From NCBI GenBank assembly GCA_012295275.1, contig CM022666.1:7978265-8018264 (forward strand): DNA of 40,000 bases, given 5' to 3'. Every line of letters begins with the position of its first letter. The first letter of the stretch is position 1. Below are positions 22,637 through 28,341 of this stretch, one piece after another. The notes under the pieces are model-generated. The model saw only the letters and a list, made by a program, of their open reading frames with translations. It was not told where the DNA came from and ran no database searches. A program made the position numbers and the translations under genes. The stretch is from Chrysomallon squamiferum (taxonomy: Eukaryota; Mollusca; Gastropoda; Neomphalida; Peltospiridae).

Positions 22637-22785
22637 TTTTTTTCTTATTTATGTATTTATTTATTTTTATTTAATTATTCATTCTTTTATTTCAGACCTA
22701 TTTTAATTTGGGCTGGGATCACTGTGCACGACATTTTGAGAATTGGTTGTTGGCCAAACATCCTCCAGCTTATCGGCCATTTTAA
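335..22785 (+). CDS. TPP2: Tripeptidyl-peptidase II gene, 28 exons, 5'-partial
   Basis: TPP2 is a very large cytosolic serine exopeptidase of the subtilisin (S8) family that removes tripeptides from the N-termini of peptides, mainly proteasome products. I joined 28 exons at GT-AG borders: 335-463, 1444-1644, 2555-2679, 3258-3355, 3719-3784, 5085-5239, 5769-5845, 6357-6484, 7224-7323, 7769-7902, 8398-8528, 8851-9028, 9969-10126, 10611-10687, 11465-11571, 11882-12036, 12250-12366, 12884-12984, 13646-13745, 14940-14993, 17641-17885, 18640-18718, 19232-19389, 19969-20068, 20628-20758, 21177-21396, 21943-22062, 22696-22785. They sum to 3,534 bases, all phases agree, and there is no internal stop. 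The protein aligns by eye along the length of animal TPP2 (about 1,250 residues). Catalytic His is at 5090-5092 in SHGTHVA, oxyanion Asn at 6424-6426 in SAGNNGP, and catalytic Ser at 7869-7871 in GTSMSSP. The start codon and the catalytic Asp are upstream of the window. About 25 residues expected between exons 19 and 20 were not located. Confidence 0.95.
464..1443 (+). other. TPP2 intron with ATT/TTTA simple repeats
   Basis: The intron begins with a degenerate ATT/GTT tract (about 470-545), has a TTTA tract near 764-787 and AT-rich sequence after it. At 1329-1352 there is a partial copy of the start of the next exon, described in the findings. Confidence 0.8.
1444..1644 (+). CDS. TPP2: TPP2 exon b
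   Basis: 67 codons in phase 0, starting [15 protein letters not shown] and containing [13 protein letters not shown]. It belongs to the long insertion between catalytic Asp and His that distinguishes TPP2 from bacterial subtilisins. The borders are acatacag|ATT and CCT|gtaagt. Confidence 0.93.
1645..2554 (+). other. TPP2 intron, AT-rich
   Basis: No gene or RNA is seen. A short motif, ACATACCCACTT, occurs twice (about 2265 and 2323). Confidence 0.75.
2555..2679 (+). CDS. TPP2: TPP2 exon c
   Basis: 41 codons plus two bases. It includes [16 protein letters not shown] and FYDGETWR, matching the conserved PVYDC/HDGEVWR part of the TPP2 insertion. The last Arg codon is split over the junction. 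Confidence 0.93.
3258..3355 (+). CDS. TPP2: TPP2 exon d
   Basis: Encodes [20 protein letters not shown] and then [12 protein letters not shown]. This fits the TPP2 stretch ACIDSNEDGDL...NYKEAQEY. The borders are ttcag|AGC and CTGG|gtatgt. Confidence 0.9.
3719..3784 (+). CDS. TPP2: TPP2 exon e
   Basis: A 66-base exon encoding [20 protein letters not shown]. It lies just before the catalytic His exon. The donor is GCTG|gtaagt. Confidence 0.92.
3961..4260 (+). repeat. Two-copy degenerate tandem duplication, about 150 bp unit
   Basis: Two similar blocks follow one another in the intron: 3961-about 4105 and about 4119-4260. Shared landmarks are TATAATTTA, ATAACACTACAA, GGACCAGTAAT, CATTATGTTC and AAAAGGATTAATAATAT, at an offset near 155-158 bases. 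The similarity is clear but imperfect, so the duplication is not recent. Confidence 0.85.
4370..4560 (+). repeat. Short degenerate repeat around AAGTTATGTTA
   Basis: The motif AGTTATGTTA or AGTTACGTTA recurs about seven times, with intervening ACATTCAA or ATACTTAA segments. It is a degenerate array with a period of roughly 22-35 bases. Confidence 0.7.
4562..5032 (+). repeat. Degenerate tandem array, four copies of 100-130 bp
   Basis: Landmarks repeat in the same order: TCTACATGATAC, TTGCTTA, ACAAGTGATAC, CATGGTACCTAAAT, TTGGGATCTGAC, TTTGCACAG and CTGGAACTT. The GATCTGAC anchor (or its equivalent) is near 4649, 4749, 4879 and 4999. The array ends about 50 bases before the catalytic-His exon. 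Confidence 0.85.
5085..5239 (+). CDS. TPP2: TPP2 exon f, catalytic His
   Basis: 51 codons plus the end of a split Gly. It encodes [15 protein letters not shown] and then [20 protein letters not shown]. In S8 peptidases the first His of SHGTH is the catalytic base, here codon 5090-5092. The donor is GCG|gtaagt. Confidence 0.97.
5303..5391 (+). repeat. (CT)n microsatellite, interrupted
   Basis: A pure CT run is interrupted by one short TGCA-containing break and followed by TAGA/TATA repeats. It lies in the intron 65 bases after an exon and gives spurious Leu-Ser and Arg-Glu reading frames. Confidence 0.97.
5769..5845 (+). CDS. TPP2: TPP2 exon g
   Basis: Encodes [20 protein letters not shown] and HWPNAG, matching the strongly conserved CDLVNYSYGEATHWPNSG of TPP2. 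The donor is GCTGG|gtaaga. Confidence 0.96.
6140..6355 (+). repeat. ATT/GTT/ACT trinucleotide mosaic
   Basis: Mixed runs of ATT, ACT and GTT fill the end of the intron up to the acceptor TTTCAG. The exon starts directly after the array, so the polypyrimidine tract is itself microsatellite. Confidence 0.9.
6357..6484 (+). CDS. TPP2: TPP2 exon h, oxyanion Asn
   Basis: Encodes [20 protein letters not shown] and [18 protein letters not shown]. The Asn of SAGNNGP at codon 6424-6426 should stabilise the oxyanion, as Asn155 does in subtilisin. The donor is ATCA|gtaaac. Confidence 0.96.
6485..7223 (+). other. TPP2 intron, AT-rich
   Basis: T-rich and A-rich sequence with no repeat worth naming and no coding signal. 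Confidence 0.75.
7224..7323 (+). CDS. TPP2: TPP2 exon i
   Basis: Encodes [20 protein letters not shown] and [12 protein letters not shown]. This is nearly the vertebrate sequence, including the YTWSSRGP block typical of S8 peptidases. The Ala codon after GP is split. Confidence 0.96.
7769..7902 (+). CDS. TPP2: TPP2 exon j, catalytic Ser
   Basis: Encodes [20 protein letters not shown] and then [16 protein letters not shown]. The Ser of GTSM, codon 7869-7871, is the expected nucleophile. The donor is ATAG|gtacat. Confidence 0.97.
8088..8133 (+). repeat. Dispersed repeat, copy 1 (pair with 8761-8806)
   Basis: About 46 bases beginning GTTGTAGGTTGAGGATAAAA recur at 8761-8806 with a few substitutions. 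One copy is in the intron before exon k, the other in the intron after it. Confidence 0.88.
8398..8528 (+). CDS. TPP2: TPP2 exon k
   Basis: Encodes [20 protein letters not shown] and [20 protein letters not shown]. It is the end of the subtilisin fold, as in vertebrate TPP2. The acceptor follows a long T tract. Confidence 0.95.
8761..8806 (+). repeat. Dispersed repeat, copy 2 (pair with 8088-8133)
   Basis: Direct-orientation partner of the 46-base segment in the previous intron. The copies share GTTGTAGGTTGAGGATAAAA and differ by several substitutions after it. Confidence 0.88.
8851..9028 (+). CDS. TPP2: TPP2 exon l
   Basis: 59 codons plus one base, encoding [28 protein letters not shown] and [10 protein letters not shown]. 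It starts with the VDKAYDYL equivalent and runs into the first post-catalytic beta domain. Confidence 0.95.
9029..9968 (+). other. TPP2 intron with TG repeats
   Basis: It contains GT-rich tracts at 9047-9085 and (GT)n at about 9337-9373, then CATTCAACCATCCA-like degenerate repeats (about 9410-9560) and a TATA/TGTC mosaic near 9840-9955. No gene is seen. Confidence 0.8.
9969..10126 (+). CDS. TPP2: TPP2 exon m
   Basis: Encodes [33 protein letters not shown] and [10 protein letters not shown], matching WVQCPSHLELMNQCR and GLREGLHYTE of TPP2. Phase 0 end, donor GAG|gtaaac. Confidence 0.95.
10611..10687 (+). CDS. TPP2: TPP2 exon n
   Basis: Encodes [20 protein letters not shown] and VIVPSK, matching [25 protein letters not shown]. 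The last Lys codon is split; donor AGCAA|gtaaga. Confidence 0.95.
11085..11464 (+). repeat. Degenerate tandem copies of the next exon's 5' edge
   Basis: Several blocks resemble the acceptor and first about 50 bases of the exon at 11465. The best is TTTATTTTAGAGTT at 11353-11366, against TTTATTTCAGAGTT at the real acceptor, with the preceding TTTGATAGTATA also matching TTTGACAGTGTA. An earlier copy at 11187-11250 has AACCATTGTGTTACC, against exonic AACTATTGTGTTGCC. Confidence 0.8.
11465..11571 (+). CDS. TPP2: TPP2 exon o
   Basis: Encodes [20 protein letters not shown] and [15 protein letters not shown]. The [10 protein letters not shown]...VPEGA block is diagnostic of TPP2. The donor is GCAG|gtatat. 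Confidence 0.95.
11882..12036 (+). CDS. TPP2: TPP2 exon p
   Basis: Encodes [20 protein letters not shown] and [19 protein letters not shown]. It aligns with the FVLHAVQLVKQRAYRSHEFYKF region of TPP2. Confidence 0.94.
12250..12366 (+). CDS. TPP2: TPP2 exon q
   Basis: 39 codons in phase 0, encoding [20 protein letters not shown] and [13 protein letters not shown]. It matches [25 protein letters not shown]. Confidence 0.95.
12884..12984 (+). CDS. TPP2: TPP2 exon r
   Basis: Encodes [20 protein letters not shown] and [14 protein letters not shown], matching ASEGINRFDVQSSLKYEDL...LRP. The acceptor is an AAG, less favoured than CAG but supported by frame and similarity. Confidence 0.92.
12995..13600 (+). 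repeat. AAC/AAT/AGT trinucleotide mosaic
   Basis: Purine-strand trinucleotide repeats (ACAACT, AATAAT, AGTAAT, AATAACAAC) fill most of this intron. They create long artefactual open frames rich in Asn, Ile or Tyr on both strands. Confidence 0.92.
13646..13745 (+). CDS. TPP2: TPP2 exon s
   Basis: Encodes [20 protein letters not shown] and [13 protein letters not shown], matching NNRQLYEMVLTYNFHQ. It ends in phase 0 after NFHQ. The next exon I can see resumes at [10 protein letters not shown], leaving about 25 residues unaccounted for. Confidence 0.94.
14018..14295 (+). repeat. Degenerate tandem array, about 66 bp unit, about 4 copies
   Basis: The landmark AACTGATGATAG is at 14087, 14153 and 14218, and TTAATCAATGTGTT-like and TTCTAGTGA-like segments repeat between them. 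The array lies in the intron where the missing TPP2 segment would be expected. Confidence 0.88.
14745..14900 (+). repeat. (TTTA)n / (TTTTA)n / (TTGA)n tract
   Basis: A long tetranucleotide and pentanucleotide tract shortly before the next TPP2 exon. Confidence 0.95.
14940..14993 (+). CDS. TPP2: TPP2 exon t (18 codons)
   Basis: Encodes [18 protein letters not shown], matching [21 protein letters not shown] of TPP2. The borders are tgtttag|CTG and CAG|gtttgt; phase 0 to 0. It is very short and has a weak donor context, so it is less certain than its neighbours. Confidence 0.82.
15003..17183 (+). repeat. 2.2-kb minisatellite, 32-bp and 45-bp units
   Basis: The left third is mostly a 32-bp unit (ACACTGGTACAATCATCCAG plus AGACACTTAAAC). 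The rest is mostly a 45-bp unit that adds about 13 bases, CCCATGTCAAGTA. Because 45 is divisible by three, both strands stay open for up to about 180 codons, as a 15-residue repeat (for example [15 protein letters not shown] on +). At the right end the extra segment reads CAGGTAAAC. The array starts about 10 bases after the donor of exon t, inside the TPP2 intron. Confidence 0.97.
17641..17885 (+). CDS. TPP2: TPP2 exon u
   Basis: The largest exon here: 81 codons plus two bases, beginning [20 protein letters not shown] and ending [10 protein letters not shown]. It matches [19 protein letters not shown]...VTSLPDDK. The sequence is noticeably more GC-rich than the flanking introns. Confidence 0.95.
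18342..18460 (+). repeat. T-rich / (TTTA)n tract
   Basis: Poly-T and TTTA repeats in the TPP2 intron before exon v. They give a false Phe/Leu-rich frame. Confidence 0.9.
18640..18718 (+). CDS. TPP2: TPP2 exon v
   Basis: Encodes [20 protein letters not shown] and EPMRKA, matching IPKGAGPGCYLAGSLTLSK. The donor is GCA|gtaagt. Confidence 0.93.
18945..19027 (+). repeat. (ATT)n / (ACT)n microsatellite
   Basis: Runs of ATT with a block of ACT repeats inside the TPP2 intron. Confidence 0.95.
19232..19389 (+). CDS. TPP2: TPP2 exon w, Lys/Glu-rich linker
   Basis: Encodes [17 protein letters not shown], a run of alternating Lys and Glu ([16 protein letters not shown]) and [15 protein letters not shown]. 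Vertebrate TPP2 has the same KEK-type linker before EALRDLKIQWMTK. The linker is probably disordered and exposed. Confidence 0.94.
19390..19968 (+). other. TPP2 intron, nothing recognised
   Basis: AT-rich but without strong simple repeat. A 73-codon open frame on the - strand has no recognisable similarity and no supporting signals. Confidence 0.7.
19969..20068 (+). CDS. TPP2: TPP2 exon x
   Basis: Encodes [20 protein letters not shown] and [13 protein letters not shown], matching [26 protein letters not shown], part of the C-terminal helical domain involved in assembly. Confidence 0.94.
20385..20420 (+). repeat. (GA)n microsatellite
   Basis: A GA run preceded by a short GT run, in the TPP2 intron. 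Confidence 0.95.
20628..20758 (+). CDS. TPP2: TPP2 exon y
   Basis: Encodes [40 protein letters not shown] and TVKR, matching [31 protein letters not shown]. Confidence 0.94.
21177..21396 (+). CDS. TPP2: TPP2 exon z
   Basis: Encodes [20 protein letters not shown], an acidic variable stretch, and [14 protein letters not shown]. It matches DMDKQKSTLVDALCRKGCAL...TTKWTDLFDNK. The donor is AAG|gtaaat. Confidence 0.95.
21421..21560 (+). repeat. Degenerate copies of the preceding exon's 3' edge
   Basis: GATCTGAATGATTTGAAG followed by GTAAATT, ending near 21555, resembles the true exon end GATCTCAACGATGTGAAG plus GTAAATT. A further weaker copy is at 21461-21497 (AGATTCAAAAACTGG, against exonic AGATTCAGAAGTGG), and a fragment lies near 21422-21450. 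Confidence 0.8.
21703..21897 (+). repeat. (CT)n then (CA)n microsatellites
   Basis: (CT)n at about 21703-21754, then C-rich sequence, then two (CA)n runs at about 21832-21895 separated by one CCA. All of it lies in the intron just before the penultimate exon. Confidence 0.97.
21943..22062 (+). CDS. TPP2: TPP2 exon aa
   Basis: 40 codons, phase 0, encoding [20 protein letters not shown] and [20 protein letters not shown]. It matches [28 protein letters not shown]. Confidence 0.95.
22063..22695 (+). other. Last TPP2 intron, poly-A/T and (TTTA)n
   Basis: It has poly-A from about 22070, an ATT tract near 22190 and a (TTTA)n run near 22605-22640. No coding signal is seen. Confidence 0.85.
22696..22785 (+). 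CDS. TPP2: TPP2 last exon and stop
   Basis: Encodes [20 protein letters not shown] and KHPPAYRPF, then TAA at 22783-22785. It matches the C-terminal [26 protein letters not shown] of TPP2. Confidence 0.94.
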   Translation, partial: TYFNLGWDHCARHFENWLLAKHPPAYRPF

Positions 22786-22934
22786 GGATTTTACTGCTTA
22801 GAAACATTTTAGAAACATTTTTGTGATTTATCCAAGTGTAGACAAAAACTTTTAAAACATTTTGTGTGATTGTCAAAGTGTGTGAGCAATTTATGACCTT
22901 AGCAATATCAGCTGATCTTTCTTTACAATTTTAA

Positions 22935-22940
22935 AATAAA
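22935..22940 (+). terminator. Candidate TPP2 polyadenylation signal
   Basis: The first AATAAA lies 150 bases after the TPP2 stop codon. Other AATAAA hexamers near 23038 and 23128 are alternatives. The AT-rich context makes any single choice uncertain. Confidence 0.5.
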
Positions 22941-23004
22941 AAAATAAATGTCATTCCATTTGTATATTGTATGTAGATGTCTTCAGTAGTCTGTGGTATG
23001 AAAC

Positions 23005-23040
<36 letters not shown>

Positions 23041-23203
23041 AATAAATATGCGATTAAGTGAAACTTTTCTTTGTAAGAAAAGTAATATAATTTTATTTAT
23101 TTCTTTCTTGATCTGTGTTTGTAGTAATAAAAATTTGTATAATTTTTAGCCCATTTCAGTGGCCATTTTTATTTTTTATTTCAGCAGTTTTTATTATTAA
23201 CCT

Positions 23204-23243
<40 letters not shown>

Positions 23244-24010
23244 CAGATCTGAAGTGCCTCAATGAAATTATCAGAGGATATTTTGAGTTTTTCTTCTTTA
23301 TTTATTTATTTTTTTTTTTTTTAAACTTAAATGCACTTTTGGTTTCAACAACTAGCCTAAAAATATTTTGTGTACTTACTCATGATTTTTTTATTTGTTA
23401 TATCTGAGTAGTTTTTATTAATAATAATAATGTATGTCTCTCTGTGTGTGTGTGTGTGTGTGTGTGACAGACAAACACTCCAATAATGTATTCAGTTTGT
23501 CAAGAATTTTAGCAATTTTATTTTATTTTATCTTTATTTTATTTTTGTTTTATTTTTTTATTCCCCTTCTGATATGTCATCTTTAGATTTCTATTTAGTA
23601 ACTGCAAAGTATGCATATTAAAAATATATTTAACCTTTATATTAACATACTTAGATATATTTAACATTATATTTGTAGGTACTACTTATCTGTTTATTTC
23701 GTTAACATTTTATTACTATTAAATAACATTTCTTACGATTTTAATGATAATTTACCAAATTTATTTTATAATATTTAAAAGAAGACAGACATATACATCG
23801 TAATGTGAAACTGACCAGACTGTAATGAAATCACTTAAATTATATTTAAACTAATGTTTGTCAAGACAATTAATTTAGCCAAGCATCATAACTAGTCTTT
23901 TTGAATTAATAGGTAAGCACTGTTCAGACACACGAATTGGAGAACTGCTGTTTTAATAGGTTATTGTACACGTTGTTAATACAGTTGTTATGGTTATGAT
24001 GATATCATAG
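22941..24010. other. Intergenic AT-rich DNA with T30 and A32 tracts
   Basis: It holds a 30-base T run (23007-23036), a 32-base A run (23209-23240) and a (GT)n tract near 23442-23465. No gene is seen. Confidence 0.8.
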
Positions 24011-25137
24011 TGACGTTATTCTGGGTAGTTATTCAAAATTACGTCATTGTGAATTAACTGACTCAGTCTGACGAACGTGACATCGTGGTACTATTTTTAG
24101 CCTCGTATTGAGTTACAGTGATGTTTTGGCTTTATTAAATCACTGTATTAATCTAGTTTGACAGTTGTATAAATATACTATAAATCAATTTGAAAAAATT
24201 ACACTTATTTATATATATATTTATTATTATTGATATATATATATATATATTTGCTTCTGTTTAGTTTTTTGTTCTTTTTATTTCAGTTATTATTTTTTAA
24301 CAGAATTATTTCTATCTGTAACGTTTTTACCTGAATAATGATTAAATTACAGCATTTTTACTGTTTGGAATTACTTGAATATACTGAATTAATTAGGTTA
24401 ATCTCTAAATTTTTGATTCGATAACTGTTAATATTTAAGTCACTAGCACATAATTATTGTAAGATCACTTTAGTCATTTAGTTTGATTACGTCATTCTAA
24501 TGTTGTAATTACGTCACTATATTATTTAAATTTAGTTGTTACGTCACATGGTAACATTGTACTAAATGAAATATTACCTAACTATATGATTGGATATGGC
24601 ATCTATGAGTATTTTATTTCACTATGACGAAAATTAGAATATAGTGACGTCACTGTGTTACTTTTAGTAAGATTTTATATCGCCGCTTTTTGGGGAGTTA
24701 TTTATAAGTGATTTGATTACGTAACTATGCAGGGAACCAGTTCAGTTTAACTAGAATCACGGCAGCACACATATAATTACTATTTCAACCATTTTTTTCT
24801 GAATATTTATTCACCAACGGTCGATTGATAATTGGGTTTTATGTCAATAAAAAATTTTCATCCCTTTTATGTTTGGTCTTACATTTAAAAAAATATATAT
24901 ATATTTTATTATTATTATGATTATGATTATGATTATTACATCATTATTACATCATTATTACATCATTATACAACAAAATACATTAATCTTAAAATTTCTT
25001 GTATACAACAACATATTGTGAAAATTATGCAGGTGTTAGTAGTTAGAATTAAGCTGTGCAATAATTTAGATGCCACTTAATTGTGAATAATGTTAATTAT
25101 CTTTGAGTTTACTGACATCGTTCAACAACTGACGTCA
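24011..25137. promoter_or_regulatory. Cluster of CRE-like (ATF/CREB) sites
   Basis: Perfect TGACGTCA palindromes are at 24645-24652 and 25130-25137. TTACGTCA variants are at 24039, 24487, 24509 and 24539, with TGACGTTA at 24011 and TTACGTAA at 24717. In DNA this AT-rich such a density of a CpG-containing octamer is notable. Whether it regulates TPP2, the tRNAs or the LRR gene cannot be told from the sequence. Confidence 0.45.
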
Positions 25138-25278
25138 TATCGGCAATACTTTCTGTGTCTGAATATACATACATTTTTTATCATTAAAATGGAATACAAT
25201 TTTATTTTTTTATCACAATAATGTAAAATGAAAAATTGATAGCAAATTATTTTCATCACAGTTTGTATTATTTATTAT

Positions 25279-25283
25279 CATCA

Positions 25284-25336
<53 letters not shown>
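25279..25336 (+). repeat. (ATT)n microsatellite
   Basis: A nearly pure ATT run of about 18 units, preceded by ATC repeats and followed 100 bases later by (CA)n at about 25442-25470. Confidence 0.95.
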
Positions 25337-25337
<1 letters not shown>

Positions 25338-25439
25338 TATTATAGGTGGTGGTATTTGTTTTATTTGTTAATGTTTTATTTTTATTTAATTTTTTTTTTT
25401 TTTATTCATTATTTTTTTGGTACCAGATATGCATGTTTC

Positions 25440-25472
<33 letters not shown>

Positions 25473-26139
25473 ACATTAAATTTGAGTTTGACTTTAAAGA
25501 TTTTTCATGAATAATTAAAAAAGACCTTTAGAAATCAGTAATTTTAAAAAAGCAAGAACCTGTGTGTAATTATTTTATTTGTTTTAAAACTTGAAAAAGC
25601 GTGCTGTGATTTTCAAAACTAACGAGGTAATAAAGTAATTTCTAAAAATATATTGTTCTTTTGTTATACATGACTTTAATCAACACGAGTTTAAAAGACA
25701 TTTTATTTTAATTTATTTCATTTTATTTTAATTATTTTATTTTTAAATTACTATTATTTTTTTTGTGTCATTTCTTGTAGAATTTAATACATTTCTGGTT
25801 GTGTTTCAGTGCAAATTATCATTTTAAAGATGGTTTTATTTTCCATTACTCGTGAAATGTATATCAACCCACGGGAAGGTATATATAAAAGATTCCTTGC
25901 TGCTAACTGGTGCGTAACCATGAAATTGTGACAGAATAGAGAGAAAAACAGGAATAAAAAAATATATGTTTTTGATACATAATAATAGATGTTTAAATTT
26001 CGATGAATTGTTTTGAAAAATAAGTAGGTAAGTAAATAAATAATGATGATGATAAAAAAAAAAGATGAATTATGATGAAGTTTAGTTTTGAAAATAACAA
26101 CGCCAACAGTATTAGTTGTAGTAAAGAATAACAATAATG

Positions 26140-26143
26140 TTAA

Positions 26144-26189
<46 letters not shown>
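26140..26189 (+). repeat. (AAAT)n microsatellite
   Basis: Pure AAAT/TAAA units flanked by AT-rich DNA. The - strand open frame over it is an artefact. Confidence 0.95.
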
Positions 26190-26190
<1 letters not shown>

Positions 26191-26426
26191 CAACCAAATA
26201 TATTAATTAATTATTTGTTTTCGTTTACCACTTTATCACAGACTTGATTTTTTTTTTTTTAAACTCAGTCGCAGAAAACACAGACATACACACTGACACA
26301 TACACATATATTTATACCATACAAAGGCCTAAAAGCTCTTAAACACCGTCCTAACTTTTGATAGTCGTATGTCTTCGTGTCCGATTACTGTTTCGTTTGT
26401 TCTATGATTCATACGATATCTTGCAC

Positions 26427-26552
26427 ACGAGTAATTAATACGACTGTAAAATATATACGTAATTAATTCTTGGTGTTAAATATAAATGAGTAATTAATAC
26501 TCACTGTTAAATATATATGTAATTAATATTATTCACTGTTAATTATTAATGA
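26427..26552 (+). repeat. Degenerate tandem repeat around GTAATTAAT
   Basis: About two to three copies of a 55-60 bp unit with the landmarks GAGTAATTAATAC, CTGTTAAATATATA and CGTAATTAAT. Confidence 0.7.
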
Positions 26553-26838
26553 TATCTGGAAAAAAACTTTTACGCTGTTAGAAATTCTATTTAAAAAAAA
26601 AAAAAAAAAAAAAAAAATAGTTTTTCATTTTGTTTTCGTTTTTGTCGTTTTTTTCATTTTTATTTTTATTTTTTAAATCATTAGTAACATATTTTACGAA
26701 ATTTTTACTGTTCATTTATTTACTTTTATTTATTTTTATTTTTTTACTGAATAATTTATTATTGTTTGTTGTTATTGTTGCTGTTCTTATAGTTCTTTTC
26801 ACGGAAAAGATTTATTTAAAAATAAAATTAAAATAAAT

Positions 26839-26920
26839 CGCTGTGAGTAGGATTTGAACCTACGCGGGAAAATCCCATTGGATTTCGAGTCCAACGCCTT
26901 AACCACTCGGCCATCACAGC
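26839..26920 (-). tRNA. tRNA-Ser(CGA), copy 1
   Basis: An 82-nt gene on the - strand, 5' end at 26920. Acceptor GCTGTGA pairs with TCACAGC, discriminator G. The D-arm contains GCCGAGTGGTTAAGGC, the anticodon arm is TTGGA-CTCGAAA-TCCAA with anticodon CGA (reads UCG), the long variable arm TGGGATTTTCCCGC is class II, and the T-arm is GTAGG-TTCAAAT-CCTAC. Internal pol III A and B boxes are present, and T-runs follow the 3' end as terminator. Confidence 0.97.
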
Positions 26921-27157
26921 TATGAAACTAACTGTTAGTTATACTGGCCACTTTATTGTAATTAATATGCTGAAAACCAGAAAACTGGTAATATTTTATT
27001 TTTAGGCTTCTGGTTAAGATAACTATTATATATTTATTTTTTTTTTTTTAAATTTTTTTTTTTTACTGAATAATTTATTATTGTTTGTTGTTATTGTTGC
27101 TGTTCTTGTAGTTCTTTTCATGGAAAAGATTTATTTTAAAATAAAAATAAAATAAAT

Positions 27158-27239
27158 CGCTGTGAGTAGGATTTGAACCTACGCGGGAAAATCCCATTGG
27201 ATTTCGAGTCCAACGCCTTAACCACTCGGCCATCACAGC
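27158..27239 (-). tRNA. tRNA-Ser(CGA), copy 2
   Basis: Identical over all 82 bases to copy 1, with the same anticodon CGA and long variable arm. It lies in the second tandem unit, 319 bases from copy 1. The 3' flank ATTTATTTTATTTTTATTTT provides pol III termination T-runs. Confidence 0.97.
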
Positions 27240-27470
27240 TATGAAACTAACTGTTAGTTATACTGGCCACTTTATTGTAATTAATATGCTGAAAACCAGA
27301 AAACTGGTAATATTTTATTTTTAGGCTTCTGGTTAAGATAACTATTATATATTTATTTTTTTTTTTAAATTTTTTTTACTGAATAATTTATTATTGTTTG
27401 TTGTTATTGTTGCTGTTCTTGTAGTTCTTTTCATGGAAAAGATTTATTTTAAAATAAAAATAAAATAAAT

Positions 27471-27552
27471 CGCTGTGAGTAGGATTTGAACCTACGCGGG
27501 AAAATCCCATTGGATTTCGAGTCCAACGCCTTAACCACTCGGCCATCACAGC
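27471..27552 (-). tRNA. tRNA-Ser(CGA), copy 3
   Basis: Identical to copies 1 and 2, 313 bases from copy 2. Its close flanks equal those of copy 2. No CCA is encoded, as expected in eukaryotes. Confidence 0.97.
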
Positions 27553-27659
27553 TATGAAACTAACTGTTAGTTATACTGGCCACTTTATTGTAATTAATAT
27601 GCTGAAAACCAGAAAACTGGTAATATTTTATTTTTAGGCTTCTGGTTAAGATAACTATT

Positions 27660-27663
<4 letters not shown>

Positions 27664-27734
<71 letters not shown>
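27664..27734 (+). repeat. (CT)n microsatellite, about 35 units
   Basis: A pure CT run directly abuts the end of the third tRNA repeat unit. Confidence 0.98.
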
Positions 27735-27738
<4 letters not shown>

Positions 27739-28288
27739 GAACATTTATTTTTTATTTCATACTGTTGTTATTTACTTACGCCATTTTGAGCTATCAATAT
27801 CATGCTACAATATAAAGCTTTTATTTATTTATTAAACTTTGTAATTATTTTTTGCGTTGCAAACAAAAGAAAGTTCCAGTGGTTTTACTTTGACGTAGCA
27901 TATTTTCATTAATAATAATAAGAAGAATAATAACAATAATGATGATGATGATGATAATGATGGTGTTGAAAATAATAAAAATAAATTAAAAATGAAAACA
28001 CAACACTTGAAGCTATTTAAATATTTATTATATTGGAAATAGAAAATGGTAAATTTTTAATTTTGTAAATAATAACATGCAAGATATATTTATTATTGCC
28101 GTACATTTATAAAAGAAAGAAAAAAAAAAAAAAAAAAAGACAGCATGAAATTTTACAAGTATGTCAAAAATAAAATGCATGAAAATATGTACATTAGTAT
28201 TAAATTATCTAAATGAAAGAATAAACGCAGAAAGAAACATAAAAAAAAAAAAAAAGAGAAAGCAAAATTAGGTCGATTTGAGAATTTT

Positions 28289-28341
<53 letters not shown>

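Larger units (their letters stand above)
26745..27665 (-). repeat. Threefold tandem repeat (313-319 bp), each with a tRNA-Ser
   Basis: Units begin with TACTGAATAATTTATT at 26745, 27064 and 27377 and end with GGTTAAGATAACTATTATA. Units two and three share variants against unit one (CTTGTAGTTC for CTTATAGTTC, CATGG for CACGG, and the A-rich segment before the tRNA), so they are the most recently copied pair. Length differences come mainly from T-runs. Confidence 0.97.

Noticed and set aside
26839-27552. tRNA-derived SINE family instead of tRNA genes
   Set aside because: All three have complete class II cloverleaf pairing, T-run terminators and identical sequence in tandem, which fits true genes better.
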